Of a stretch of DNA of 64,000 nt, positions 1 to 11,416 are shown piece by piece. Under the pieces are notes generated by a model. It was not told the origin of the DNA and did no database searches. It was given only the letters and a program-made list of their open reading frames with translations. Positions within the stretch are counted from its first letter, which is position 1, and the number at the start of each line of letters is the position of its first letter. The position numbers and the translations under genes were made by a program. The stretch is from positions 2,790,001 through 2,854,000 of the forward strand of contig CP071497.1 in NCBI GenBank assembly GCA_017354895.1. The letters run 5' to 3'. This DNA comes from Podospora comata. Taxonomy: Eukaryota; Ascomycota; Sordariomycetes; Sordariales; Podosporaceae.

Positions 1-923
1 GGGGAGAGAATCGAGAGGGCGGAGTGTACCTGGGAAACAAACGATCAGTTCCCATAACCAGCATGAAGCTAGATTTGAAGGAGCCATACATTTTCCACCT
101 TGCCGCCTACTGACACCAAGATACCTCGTCTTGTGTAGAGCCGCTGGGATGCCGAGAGGGAAACCGACAGCAGGGAATGTGGAGCGCCAATAACCTCGAA
201 TTGGGCATCTTGAAACTGTCAGCAATACAATCCCATCCCCACACTAGGTAGGTGTCCAGGTTGCAGGAGCCTACCCGTCTGAGCAGCGCGGCCTGCGTCA
301 AAGGCATCGGGGCCTGGCCGGTTGGTGGGGGATGCGCTAATCTGAACTGTTCGACATTGCCAGCAAACAAAGCTTGGCCTCGAGGAGAGGGTTGTGGTGG
401 TTGGTCGTGTTAGCCTTGTTGTTTGAGATAGCCTGAGAAGAGGCGCTTGACCGCGCATTGTGGCCTTGAAACCACAGCGAGTGGCTCGTCGTCGGCGTTA
501 TTCCTGCGGATGTCGAGACTTGGGGATGCGGAAAATGCAGGTCCCGGTAAATTCCATGGAACCAAGCTTGGGATGACACAAACGCACTGGACTTGGCACC
601 GGCATCTTCAAAAGCACAGGCCACCTGCCAGCTCCCGAAGACAGCGCTCTCCACAGCGGACACCCGCCAGGGTTCAATGGAGACAGCCTCTGTTGCCTTG
701 GTGATTAACCCTCAAATTTGACGTGGCTGGCGCTAAAAGCACCGGGTCCACTCGCTTCAGCCGGAGCACGGGCACCAATTTGTTGGAGGCATTGACGGGA
801 AATGCCCACCTGAGCACACTTGCATTCGTTGCAGCCTCACCGCCTCCCATCAGCAAATCGGCGTCTGTTTTCATCGCCTTCACGCCGTATGCCTTGATCC
901 GACAATTCGAAGCCCTCCACGAA
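1..923. other. Intergenic / window edge, no supported gene
   Basis: Several short open frames exist on both strands, but none shows a recognisable domain or a convincing splice pattern. The frame that runs into the kinesin gene is already open upstream of 924, but its residues before the motor start look like random translation. The stretch probably holds the 5' UTR and promoter of the kinesin gene. Confidence 0.5.
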
Positions 924-3168
924 ATGTCGGTTCGCGTTGTCGCCAGAATACGCCCTCTTCTCGAAAAAGAGCTGGACAAGGACGTCATTGTCACGGCCGA
1001 CAGAGCCCAGGATGGCAAGCCCTTGACCATTGTCAAGATCCCGAGCCCCAAGAATGAGGCCGAAGAGTTCTCGTTCGCCTTCAACAGTGTCTACGACCAG
1101 GCCACCACCCAGGAGGAATTGTTCACCGCTGAAGGCATGTCCACCCGCTGGGCATCGACGCGTTTCCAGAACCAAGACTAACCGTAGAACAGTGGCGCCG
1201 CACTTGAAGGCGTTGTTCCAGGGCTATGATGTGACAATCTTTGCCTATGGAGTGACGGGTACGGGCAAGACGCACACGATGCGTGGTGGGCTTAAGCTGG
1301 CCGAGCGTGGTGTCATCCCCCGGCTCTTGAGTAACGTCTTCCGTAGAGGCAAGAAACTGGCCAAGGACAGCAACGGGGAGACAACGGTGGATGTGGCCTT
1401 GTCCTACTACGAAATCTACAATGACAAGGTGTTTGACTTGTTGGAGCCACCGGAGAAGCGGACCCCTTCTGGTCTTCCACTGCGCGAGAAGGACGGCAAG
1501 ACAATGGTGGTGGGTTTGTCGGAGCGAACGTGCGAGGACCTCAAGGATTTTGAGAAGCTGTACATTGAAGCCAACAACAACCGAGTGACGGCTGCCACCA
1601 AACTCAATGCCCACAGCAGCAGAAGCCACGCCATCTTGCGGGTCAAGGTGACACAAACGACGGGAGACATGGTCCGGGAGAGCACGGCTTCTGCCATTGA
1701 CCTGGCCGGCTCGGAAGATAACCGGCGGACGGACAATGGCAAGGAAAGGCTGATTGAGTCGGCCGCCATCAACAAGTCGCTTTTCGTGCTGAGTCAGTGC
1801 ATCGATGCTATCTCGCGTGGCGACAAGCGCATTCCATATCGGGAGTCCAAGATGACACGGATCTTGTCGCTCGGCCAGAACAACGGCATCACCATCATGA
1901 TCCTCAATCTGGCCCCCATTCGCAGCTACCACCTCGACACGATCAGCAGCTTAAACGTTAGTTCCCGGGCCAAGCGCATCGAGGTTCGCGAAATTGAGAA
2001 TGAGGTTGTGTTCAAGCAGCTACCGCGGAGCACTGTTGGGTTGGGTGGCCCCAATGTCATTCGTCAGCCTCTTCGGCCATTGGCGAATGCACACAATGTT
2101 GCCACGGGTTCTGTTCTCGCGGCGAAAGCTGCTGAGAAGGCTGCCGAGAAAGCCGACAAGCCGGCCAAGGCTTTTATGGTTTATACTGACAAGAAGCCTA
2201 CCGCTGCCCCAGCACGGCCCGTGCCTGCTGTAGCTAACACCTCCTCCAAGCTCCAGCCTCCAATGGTGATCACCAAACGGATTTCGGATGTCACGGATTC
2301 GGCGCTCAGGCCATCAAAGCTCGCCCGCCCTACCCAAATCGGTCTTCCCCGCCCAGCAGTAGCTGCGCCGGCTAAGGAACAGCAACTATCTATCTCGGCA
2401 GCGCAGATCGAAGCCATGGTGGAGAAGAAGGTGGCCGAGATTCTTGCCTCGCGCGCTGCCGAACTCACTCCCCCCGCGACGACCCCTGAGCCTGCCGCAC
2501 AACCCAAGGAAGAGATCAGCGAAGACGTGAAACGGCGGTTAGAAGCCTTGGAGAAGCGTATCGAGAAGGAATCATCCCGAGAGGACGGGCGGTCGGAAGG
2601 TCTCCGCTTGTTGCTGCAGGCACGCCAAGCGAAGGAGAGAGGCGAAGAGGAGGAAACGCTGCGGCTGTACGAGAGCGCATTGCCGTACTTCCCCGGACAG
2701 ACAAAACTGTTGGCGAAGATTGAAAAGCTGAAGATCAAATTGGGAAAGATGGCGCCAGAGGAGCGGACAACACCCAGGAAGACCAAGAAGATTCTGGTGC
2801 TGAGAGATGAGGACGGAGAATATGATGGGACAGAGGCCGATGTCGAGGATGATGTTCCTCTCCGTCAGCATAAGACGTCTAAGAAGAAGGTGTCCAAGGC
2901 ATCAGATGGAGAAGAGAGCACGGGGCCAGCTTCGCCCAGGACACAGCAGCTGCTGGATATTGTCAACTCCAGAGATTTGGCGCTTATCAAGGGCCTGCAT
3001 GGGTTTGGGGCCAAGAAGGCGCAGGATCTGGTTGATGTCCTCAATCTTAAGGGGGATGGCACCGACGAGGTCAACAGGATTGCGTCATTGTCGCAGCTGA
3101 AAATGCTGCCCGGCATTGGCACCCGGACTGTGGAGAGGGCCTATGAAGGGCTCACTCTGGAGGTGTAA
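924..3168 (+). CDS. Kinesin-10 (KID/KIF22-like) chromosomal kinesin with C-terminal HhH domain
   Basis: Plus-end microtubule motor of the chromokinesin class, expected in the nucleus or on the spindle. Exons 924-1134 and 1193-3168 give 728 aa. The motor domain begins at MSVRVVARIRPLL, carries the P-loop GVTGTGKT at residues 90-97, a switch I region (NNRVTAATKLNAHSSRSH) and switch II (DLAGSED). After the motor come an Ala/Lys/Pro-rich linker, a predicted coiled coil (EDVKRRLEALEKRIEKE) and a repeat-like helix pair (QARQAKERGEEEETLRLYES). A C-terminal helix-hairpin-helix (IKGLHGFGAKKAQDL ... LKMLPGIGTRTVERA) matches the DNA-binding tail of KIF22. The intron (58 bp) is best read as GC-AG: donor GAAG/gcatgt, branch gactaac, acceptor cag, restoring LFTAE-VAPHLKALF. 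A GT-AG alternative at 1139-1187 is also in frame but inserts GIT. The start is set by the conserved first motor strand. Confidence 0.88.
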
Positions 3169-3987
3169 AAGTTTTCGTTTTATTTTTCTTCTTTGGGTAT
3201 TGTCTGTTTAGCATGGCCTGGAGTTTTGAGATTCATTACCGGAAGGGAGTTCAAGTTCACATTGAACCATAGCATATTGTTTTTAATGTTTTTTTTCCGG
3301 AGCATGTCACACTTTTGTTTGGGTATTCAGTTGGGTCGGGTGTTAGCTTTGCGTATGCCAGATACCACTGCTGTTTTGACTTTTGCAATAAAAGCTAGAT
3401 GTTACTCTTTTTCTGGCGCACAACTGATACTCTCAGTCACCCGCATGCCTCGGTCACTCCTCATCAAACCGGTGGTTACTCACTCACGAGCTCCGCAATA
3501 TGTTGTCACTTCGGGGATTTGGTCCGGAATACTGCCAAGCAAGCCACAGCTCAGCTCCGGGTGGCTGGTGCTTCTCCGGGTTTCTCGGCATTGCGAGGCG
3601 GGAGCTCGCCATTGCATCATTGAATGCCCCACCACCCTCAACCCGCTGTCTGTAAAGGTGGGTGGATGGACAACATCTCCGAGTTTCGCACCGCGGCCTG
3701 GATGATTTCTGGCGACATTTCTTTTTCCATACTCTATCCCTACAGCGACAAACATAGCCACCATGGCGCCCTGAATAGCGTCTCTCGACAAGCTCCGAGA
3801 GTCCATTGTGCCGTCATTGGCACCTGAACATCTTTTCCAACCACCTCCGCGCGATTTGTGCGCCGACGACCTGTCCACTGGCACACCCATCCCTGACGAC
3901 GCGCACATTGCGCGAGAGAACGCGAATACAAAAGTCGAGTAGGCTTCCGGTCGAACGAGGGTCTCGCGCCCCCTCTCCTCCAGCACC
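3169..3987. other. Intergenic region between kinesin and ATM1
   Basis: The first part is T-rich and suits the kinesin 3' UTR (tttcgttttatttttcttct just after the stop). The rest has short overlapping frames without family features. It presumably carries the ATM1 promoter and leader; I see no RNA gene or repeat. Confidence 0.45.
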
Positions 3988-6117
3988 ATGGCTCCCCAGG
4001 CGCGAATCATGTCCTCCACGACAACCTTCCACCGGGCAGCTCTCTCACCTCACTTCTCCCTCCTCCTCCGCACTCGAACCAGAACAACCACACCATGGAA
4101 CAACACCCACCGATTATCTGCCCTCTCCCCGTCCTCGCCCCTTCGAGCCGTCTTCCACACCAGCTTACCCCGGCCATGGGGCCCTCGCGGTCCACCAACA
4201 CCAGAACCCACCCAGACACAGACACCCACAAAAGGAGGACCAAAGGAGGCAAAACCACAGTTTGACCCCCTCGCGGCGATAGACAAGTCAGCTCAGGAGC
4301 AGCGCAAAGCTGATTGGGCGATTATGAAGGAAATGTCGCGGTACATTTGGCCAAAGGACAGCTTCGGCGACAAGATGAGGGTCATGATCGCGGTTGGGTT
4401 GCTGGTCGGTGCCAAGGTGCTCAACGTACAGGTGCCCTTCTTCTTCAAGGAAATCGTCGACTCTCTCAACATGGACTTTGGGACCACTGGCGGGACTGTC
4501 ACGGCTGCGGCTGGGGCTATGATTCTAGCGTACGGCGGCGCGAGGATAGGAGCTGTCGTCTCGCAAGAGCTGCGAAATGCGGTTTTCTCCTCGGTGGCTC
4601 AAAAGGCGATTAGACGGGTGGCCACCAAGACGTTTGGCCATCTGCTCAATCTAGACTTGAGTTTCCACTTGTCCAAGCAGACGGGTGGTTTGACGCGGGC
4701 GATTGATAGGGGTACCAAGGGTATCAGCTTCCTGCTGACGAGCATGGTCTTTCACATTGTGCCTACCGCACTCGAGATCACCATGGTTTGTGGCATCCTC
4801 ACTTATCAGTTCGGGTGGGAGTTTGCTGCCATCACGGCTTGCACTATGGCGACGTATACCGCTTTTACCATCTGGACTACGGCATGGAGGACAAAGTTTA
4901 GGAGGCAGGCAAACGCGGCAGACAACCGCGCTTCGACAGTCGCGGTGGACAGTCTGATCAACTACGAGGCGGTCAAGTACTTTAACAACGAAAAGTACGA
5001 GATTGGGCGCTATGACCGGGCCCTGCAGCAGTACGAGAAGAGCAGCATCAAGGTGGCGACTTCTCTGGCATTTCTGAACTCTGGACAAAACATCATCTTC
5101 TCTTCGGCGCTGACGATCATGATGTGGCTGGGTGCCAAGGGGATCGTGGCGGGTACGCTGTCAGTTGGTGATCTGGTGCTCATCAACCAGTTGGTGTTTC
5201 AGCTGTCGGTCCCTCTCAACTTTTTGGGGTCTGTCTACCGCGAGCTGAGGCAGTCACTTCTAGACATGGAGACTCTGTTTAATCTGCAAAAGGTCAACGT
5301 CAGCATCAAGGAGAAGGAGGGCGCCAAGGCGCTGGCTCTCCCCAAGGGCGGCGAGATCAAGTTTGAGGATGTCAACTTTGGATACTACGAGGACCGGCCG
5401 ATTCTCCGGAATTTGAGCCTCACCATCCCCGCGGGCAAGAAGGTTGCTGTGGTCGGACCGTCTGGGTGTGGCAAGTCGACGCTGCTCAGGTTGCTGTTCC
5501 GCAGCTACGACGCCCAGAGCGGGAGGATTTTGATTGACGACCAGGATATTAAGGATGTTACGCTCGAGTCTTTGAGGAAAAGCATTGGTGTCGTGCCGCA
5601 GGATACACCGCTGTTCAACGACACTGTCGAGTTGAATATTCGGTATGGGAACATGGACGCCCCGGCGGAGGACGTCTTTGCCGCGGCGCAGAGGGCGCAC
5701 ATTCACGACAAGATTGAGTCTTGGCCCCACGGGTACCAAACCAAGGTTGGCGAAAGGGGGTTGATGATCTCTGGTGGTGAGAAGCAGCGGTTGGCGGTTT
5801 CGCGGATGATTCTGAAGGACCCGCCGCTCTTGTTCTTTGATGAGGCGACGAGCGCGTTGGACACGCACACGGAGCAGGCGTTGATGAGCAACATTAATGA
5901 GATTTTGCGGGGCAAGGAAAGGACGAGCGTTTTTGTTGCTCACAGGCTGAGGACGATTTATGATGCTGATTTGATTATTGTGCTGAAGGAGGGAAGCTTG
6001 GTGGAGCAGGGGACGCACAAGGAGCTGCTGGAGAAAGGGGGGTTGTATAGCGAGCTGTGGAGTGCGCAGGAGAGATGGGGGGAGGAGGAGGAGATCAACG
6101 CTGAGAAGAAAGAGTAG
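3988..6117 (+). CDS. ATM1: Mitochondrial ABC transporter Atm1 (iron-sulfur cluster pathway exporter)
   Basis: Inner-membrane half-transporter exporting a glutathione-linked sulfur species from mitochondria for cytosolic Fe-S protein assembly. The reading frame is intron-free, 709 aa, the usual length. Residues 1 to about 70 are rich in Arg/Ser/Thr with almost no acidic residues, fitting a mitochondrial presequence. The six-helix membrane domain follows (about 130-430), including [15 protein letters not shown] and the RLIN-type stretch [13 protein letters not shown] typical of Atm1/ABCB7. The nucleotide-binding domain has Walker [10 protein letters not shown] (about 489-497), the Q-loop in VVPQDTPLF, the signature ISGGEKQR, Walker [13 protein letters not shown] and the H-loop VAHR. 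The start could instead be the Met at 4009, with little effect on the presequence. The gene lies between the kinesin and aldolase genes on the same strand with separate promoters. Confidence 0.95.
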   Translation: MAPQARIMSSTTTFHRAALSPHFSLLLRTRTRTTTPWNNTHRLSALSPSSPLRAVFHTSLPRPWGPRGPPTPEPTQTQTPTKGGPKEAKPQFDPLAAIDKSAQEQRKADWAIMKEMSRYIWPKDSFGDKMRVMIAVGLLVGAKVLNVQVPFFFKEIVDSLNMDFGTTGGTVTAAAGAMILAYGGARIGAVVSQELRNAVFSSVAQKAIRRVATKTFGHLLNLDLSFHLSKQTGGLTRAIDRGTKGISFLLTSMVFHIVPTALEITMVCGILTYQFGWEFAAITACTMATYTAFTIWTTAWRTKFRRQANAADNRASTVAVDSLINYEAVKYFNNEKYEIGRYDRALQQYEKSSIKVATSLAFLNSGQNIIFSSALTIMMWLGAKGIVAGTLSVGDLVLINQLVFQLSVPLNFLGSVYRELRQSLLDMETLFNLQKVNVSIKEKEGAKALALPKGGEIKFEDVNFGYYEDRPILRNLSLTIPAGKKVAVVGPSGCGKSTLLRLLFRSYDAQSGRILIDDQDIKDVTLESLRKSIGVVPQDTPLFNDTVELNIRYGNMDAPAEDVFAAAQRAHIHDKIESWPHGYQTKVGERGLMISGGEKQRLAVSRMILKDPPLLFFDEATSALDTHTEQALMSNINEILRGKERTSVFVAHRLRTIYDADLIIVLKEGSLVEQGTHKELLEKGGLYSELWSAQERWGEEEEINAEKKE

Positions 6118-6505
6118 ATGCGTTGGGAAATGGTGTATAAGGTAATTGTATGTACATCTGTACACCATCTTTTCAACATGAACTAGTTAAACTGATTCAT
6201 ACCTTTAATTTGGTGCTCATGGCCATGGCATAAACAACCTGAAAGGCCAAGCGCGAGTCGGTTTAAATCGGCCTATCACCTCGGCCGGGAATTATGGCGA
6301 GCACGGCATGACGTCTTCCACTCGGCCACCACCACCCCGAGCCAGCAAATGGCACCCCGCACTGTCAACTCCGATGCCGCCGGATGCAAGAGCGGGAAGC
6401 CATATTTAGTCGTCCACGGTATCGGTATATGCCTACTTGATTCCCACCTACCTTAACCTCGTCTACTGGACTCCAGCCGACATCACCACCTACTAAACCT
6501 TCACC

Positions 6506-7516
6506 ATGTCCACCCGCGTCCCCCCCAAAGGTGTCTACGTCCCCTCCCCGACCTTCTTCCTCCCCCGGGACTCCTCCTCCTCCTCCTCCCCCGAAAGCAC
6601 CCATGGCCAACTACCCGTCGACATCCCCTCCCAAACATCCCACTCCATCTTCCTCGCCCGGTCCGGCATCACAGGTCTGGTGCTGCTAGGCTCGACAGGC
6701 GAGGCGATCCACCTCTCCCGCACCGAGCGCGCCTCCCTCGTCTCGGGCGTCCGCAAAGGTCTCGACGAAGCCGGGTATCCCAACTACCCCATCATGGCCG
6801 GCGTCTTGACCAACGGCATCGACGAGACCCTCCAATGGCTCGACGACTACGCCTCCGCCGGTGCAGATTGGGGTTTGGTGCTCGTGCCGGGGTATTTCGG
6901 CGCTGCTGCTACCACGCAGGAGGGGATAGTGGAGTATTTCAGGGAGGTTGCGAAGCGGTCGAGGATACCGGTGCTGGTGTACAACTACCCTGGGGTGACG
7001 AACGGGGTGGTGGTGCAGCCCGAGACGTACACCAAACTCGCTGGGTTGGAGAATGTGGTTGGGGTCAAGATGAGTCATGGGAACGTGTCGATTCATTTGC
7101 AGGTTGGGCTTGACCCGGGGATTGATCATGAGGGGTTTAGGGTGTATAGCGGGTTTGGGCAGCAGTTGGGGCCGGTGGTGTTGTTTGGGGGGGCCGGGGT
7201 GATTGATGGGTTGGCGGGGTTTTATCCGAGGACGGTGGTGAGGTTGATGGGGTTGGTGGAGGGGGGGGAGCTGACGGGGGAGAGGAGGAAGGAGGTTCAG
7301 AGGTTGCAGTATGTGGTTAGTAAGGCGGAGGAGTTTATTGTGAGGTATGGAATTTTTGGGATTAAAGAGGCGGTGTTTAGGGTTACAGGGTTGGGGAAGC
7401 TGGAGAACGGGAGACCGCCGCTGCTGGGGGGGCTGGCAAAGGGGGAGTGGGAGAAGGGGAGGGAGTTGTTTTTGGAGGATATTGAGAGGGTTGAGCAGGA
7501 GTTGAAGGGGACGTGA
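6506..7516 (+). CDS. DapA/HOGA-family aldolase (4-hydroxy-2-oxoglutarate aldolase-like)
   Basis: Class I (Schiff-base) aldolase of the dihydrodipicolinate synthase superfamily. Fungi make lysine by the aminoadipate route, so a DapA function is unlikely and a HOGA1-like or related keto-acid aldolase role is the better guess. Intron-free, 336 aa. The GSTGE substrate loop is at residues 62-66, the catalytic Tyr in VLVYNYPG is Tyr159, and the Schiff-base Lys in VVGVKMSHG is Lys188. The N-terminus has an inserted Ser/Pro run (DSSSSSSPE) before the first conserved helix. The coding strand is strongly C-rich in the first third and G-rich in the last half. Substrate cannot be told from sequence. Confidence 0.85.
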   Translation: MSTRVPPKGVYVPSPTFFLPRDSSSSSSPESTHGQLPVDIPSQTSHSIFLARSGITGLVLLGSTGEAIHLSRTERASLVSGVRKGLDEAGYPNYPIMAGVLTNGIDETLQWLDDYASAGADWGLVLVPGYFGAAATTQEGIVEYFREVAKRSRIPVLVYNYPGVTNGVVVQPETYTKLAGLENVVGVKMSHGNVSIHLQVGLDPGIDHEGFRVYSGFGQQLGPVVLFGGAGVIDGLAGFYPRTVVRLMGLVEGGELTGERRKEVQRLQYVVSKAEEFIVRYGIFGIKEAVFRVTGLGKLENGRPPLLGGLAKGEWEKGRELFLEDIERVEQELKGT

Positions 7517-7814
7517 GCAAGTAATACCTTACTTGGTCAGGCACAGGTTGTGACATACTGATGGAGGGTGAAGAACCACTCCAAACATCGGGACTACATA
7601 CACTTCTAAGCTGGACGGGCATGACCAAACTCATATCCGATAAAACATGTAAAGAATTCAAGGCTACTGTGAAATGTTCGCTGCGTTCCCATCAATACAA
7701 ACTCTTCCCCCCTTCTGTTTTTCTTTTCTTAAATGAGTTTCTTCCCTTTTTTTCATTCTCCTTCTCCTTCTGCTCAGGGCGCGAGTACCTAGCTTACACT
7801 TCACCTGGCAAACA

Positions 7815-9268
7815 CTACCAAGCTTCGGGCCACAGGAGGCTCTCCACAGTATCCACCGGCCCATCTACCCTCCATCCACGTTCAACCCAATCAAGCTGCC
7901 CTTGGCTAAATACTGTAGCCTTGCCCATTCCAAAGTCCGGGTCACAGTACCCGTGTATTCGCGCCGAGAAGGTTGCCCCCATGAGCGTGTGTAGAGTCCA
8001 CACTTCTTGATTACCTCCCATAAAGAACTCCAAGAACTCCTGCTCTATGTTAATCGAAGCCGCAGCCTGTCCATCCAGGGATGGCGCATTGACTACCCAG
8101 CGCCCACAGCCATCGAGCCAGCTAACATCAGTGTCAACGTCGATTACCCACAGCATAAAGATGTCCTGTGGGTCTATGGCCCCTCCCAACACTGCACCGT
8201 CCTTCTTGCCGTTGGCCCAAAGCGCGTTGGTAATCTTCAAGTCAGCGGGATTAGAATCTTGCCAGTCATCACAGACCACACAGTTCTTTTGCTTCGCCAA
8301 GTACTCGCCGACAAATGGACGATAGGCAAAGGGCCTATAGAGTCCTCGTCGGGTACCCCAGACTTTTGGACTCAAAGTCTGCCCCCACTTCACTTCGGGT
8401 TCGCAGTCGTTCGGGTATTCGGATTGGACATCAATGTCCCCAAGAGTGAGCGAGATCGTAATCGTCTTAAGGTTAGTGTTGGACGATGGGAGCAGGCGAT
8501 CGGAAAGATGGCGGCCGAAGGTGGGCGGATCCCTATACCTCCTAGTCAATGAGTATAAATCCTCTTCTCCGCCTCCTGGCTTCCCCAGTTCCGTGAAGCG
8601 GTGGAGGTGGATGTGAAGGTGTTGAATCAACCGCGGGGGGAGGATGCATCCACCAGGCAGACGGGACGATTTTGGGACCTGTTCTTCCTCTTGTGAAAAT
8701 ACACTGTCAAAACTGCAAGAAAGTGTGCCGGCTCCATAAATCGTGTTATCTCCATGAATGATAGGACGACGGATCCATTCGAACACCGGTAACCTCTAGT
8801 CCTGCTCAGCGTGTACTTGGCCCACCATCTCGTAGTTCTGGCTCAACACATCTGTTTCGGGATTGAAGTAGGCGACTGCTTCCAATCGCCTGCCCACAAG
8901 ATCGTGTCGAAAGGACAGTCGATAGTACAACTTCATCGCTCGTTCGCGGGCTCCTCTACACACATGAAAAAGAGGCTGGGGAGGGCTGACGTTCCAACCG
9001 ATTTTGGGTTCGTAGCTGTTTCCTCACCAGTCTGGCATCCTGGACAACAATTCTCTCAGGCCTTGTCGACTGGTCCATCGAAAGAAGGGATGATCGGGAT
9101 GGAAGCGGGGCCTCTGGCGGTTCGGAAATTTCTTGTCCACAAGATTGACCTCGACCAAACGAGAGTTTGATTCCTAGTTAAGTAGAAACTCATCCATATC
9201 TTATCTTGTAGTTCAACTGGAAGCGACCCAAACCGGTGAAATATGGTCGGGGTGGTCGCGACGGCCAT
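7815..9268 (-). pseudogene. Decayed 2EXR-domain gene
   Basis: On the minus strand a 2EXR-type start, FHRFGSLPVELQDKIW, begins after the Met at 9268 (MAVATTPT). The typical later block is also present: PSLFFMC, then a shifted frame with ERAMKLYYRLSF ... VAYFNPETDVL. The C-terminal part reads from about 8786 to 7815 (LKTITISLTLGD ... WPEAW). The pieces are in the right order but separated by an in-frame TGA near 9055, a one-base frame change near 8945 and an in-frame TAG near 8791. Both stops are one C-to-T change from Arg or Gln codons. 2EXR proteins are abundant, mostly uncharacterised fungal proteins. A short intron could explain one break but not all. The 3' half alone could still make a shorter protein. 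Confidence 0.6.
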
Positions 9269-9716
9269 TTTGGTCTTGATGGTTGCAATTGTCTGCTGAG
9301 TATGGATATCGCGGTCAAACTGAAAATGATGCAAATGCCAACTAGCAATGGATATTTGACTTGGTAGTGGGAAGAAAACTGGAAGAGAGCACACTCAGCA
9401 CAGAGTTGCGTTTGTGTGGGCCACCCGCAGGTCGCTCCGTTGCTCCTGCAGCTCTTTGCTGTCGTTGATTCCTTCCACAATCTAGTCAGCAACGGGAGTA
9501 TAAGCTCGCACCTACCCGTTTCTTTTACAGTGGGCGAAGCCACTACCTTCCTTCTGTCACCCCATTCAATGTTCAAGCAAGTCCTTGGGTAGACTCTCTA
9601 TGAGCTAATAAGGCGGGGCGACTGTTCTTCCGACTCGGCCAATCTCAACAAGGCCTGTTGACTCATATCGACCACACTCTGGTCTTCTTTTCAAGAAACC
9701 AACCTTCACTTCCATC

Positions 9717-10393
9717 ATGCCTTCCAAAACAGCCATTCTAGTCGTTGACATCCAAAACTCCCTGGCGACAGATCCAGGCACCAAAATACCTCATGCGGCC
9801 CGGGTCTGTGAGGCGGGAACCAGCATTCTTCAAGTAGCTCGGCAGATTCGAGACACCCGAGTACGGGAACATAGTCTTCCTCCGGACTTCATCATCGTAT
9901 TTGTGCAGCACCAGGAGTCGCCAGAAGAGGGGCTGTTGGTCTTTGGAACAGACCCTTGGGGTTTGGTCTTCAAGCCACGACAAGGTTTGGAGAATGGAGA
10001 GGACTTTGTTGTCGCAAAATCAGTCCGTACGTGTCTTGAATTCCGCTGTCCTTGAGCCAGTGCTAAGTTCTTGCTTGTGACGTAGGCAATGCTTTTTCCA
10101 ACCCGGTGCTTGAGCAGATACTCAGAGAGCACGGCGTGGAAGAGTTGGTCATCTTCGGCATCCAGAGCGAATGCTGCGTCGAGGCCACCTGCCATGGCGC
10201 CATTGATGCTGGCTTTGCCATCACACTGCTTTCAGGGGCACACTCGACGTATCCCGAACCCGAAGCCAGACCAGAAGAGATTGAAGCACAGGTAGAGGCC
10301 CGTGTACGGGCAAGGGGAGCGACAGTGGTCAGGTGGGAGGATGCAGTCGAGGTATGGGAGAAGAAGGGCCAGGTCCTCGGACCATATCAGTAG
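9717..10393 (+). CDS. Isochorismatase-like cysteine hydrolase
   Basis: Cysteine hydrolase of the isochorismatase/nicotinamidase fold. Exons 9717-10026 and 10086-10393 give 205 aa, normal for the family. The 59-bp intron is gtacgt...gacgtag and joins KSV-R-NAFSNP. The family's Asp-Lys-Cys triad is visible: Asp11 in ILVVDIQNS, Lys101 in VVAKSVR and Cys134 in SECCVEATC. No signal peptide, so cytosolic. It lies alone between a decayed 2EXR gene and a long intergenic region; the substrate (amide, isochorismate or other) cannot be inferred. Confidence 0.88.
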
Positions 10394-11416
10394 GGATTGA
10401 GTGATAGCTAGCCGCTCACAGACTCATCATACCTAGGTACTTCAGATACTGACTCAACAAACACCTCAGCTATGACTTCAAGATAGGGCATTGCGCTCCG
10501 ACCTCTAGCTGGGCAGGCATGCCATTGCTTAGCTACCTACCTTCTTTGGAGGCCTACTATCGCTATGCAGTGCCACGATCGAATGTAACGTGGGGTGTTG
10601 CCTGTCAGGTGTGTGAGGAGAAAGGACAATGGAAAGATTCTAGAACACCAACCAGTGCAGTCCACCGCACCCATTTCGCAAGCATGGAGAAAATGCACGC
10701 AATACTATATCCCTGGGACCTTGCAGGAGGGTCTTTGGCAAACAAAAGAGACTATCGAGCGCCCAAACAACCAGGAAGGGACATTACACTTCGATTTCAG
10801 CGCACGCAATGCCAATCATCTTGTCGGGAGCACTCTGGATCGGGAAGGTCCTTTGACAAGCAGACCAGCGCCCAGAACGTTGCCGATGCGCGCGGATGGC
10901 CCGGTTCGGCAGTTGGAGAGGCGCTTGGCAGCCATCCATGTCACGCTCCCCGACCTCCCCTCACTCACCCCACGGCACGGGATGGTAGGCACACGACAGT
11001 CACACAGACAGAATGCATGAAGCTCCCCCTCAGCTCACCACCACATCGACAGCTTGACCCAACCCGGATACTGGGGAGGGGAGCTCGACGACGTTTCATT
11101 CGATCAGCAATGTCGTGATGGACGGTTGGAAACCACCTCCCAGATCTGTACCATCTGTCCGTGCCCTTATTCTTGGACCTTGGTCCTGCAGTTCTTGGGA
11201 GGGGAGAAAGACAATGTCGTGATACCTCATTGTGCATGTGAAGATCACCGCAGTGGCCGGTACCCGGTCGATGTTATCTTCAGAGGGAGGGGGGCCAGGT
11301 ATGATGAGAGGAAGACGGCGAGAATCTCAACATAAAAGAGTGTCGATCCTCCCGTCGTCAGTCTGTTTTGGTTCCTCATCCTCTTCATCGTCCTCCCCCC
11401 AGACAATTAAGCAAGG
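10394..11416. other. Intergenic region upstream of the carboxypeptidase gene
   Basis: About 1 kb. The longest open frame (10519-11118, plus) has no family feature, poor codon pattern and overlaps equally long frames, so I do not call it. A palindromic tacctaggta lies near 10432. The 3' end is the carboxypeptidase promoter with a TATA-like box. Confidence 0.45.
11332..11338 (+). promoter_or_regulatory. TATA-like box of the carboxypeptidase gene
   Basis: ataaaag, 79-85 bp before the ATG at 11417. It is the only good TATA-like string nearby. Confidence 0.4.

Noticed and set aside
5260-6168. 302-codon minus-strand frame
   Set aside because: Antisense shadow of ATM1.
10519-11118. 199-codon plus-strand frame
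   Set aside because: No domain, overlapped by equally long frames in other phases, and lies in a promoter region.
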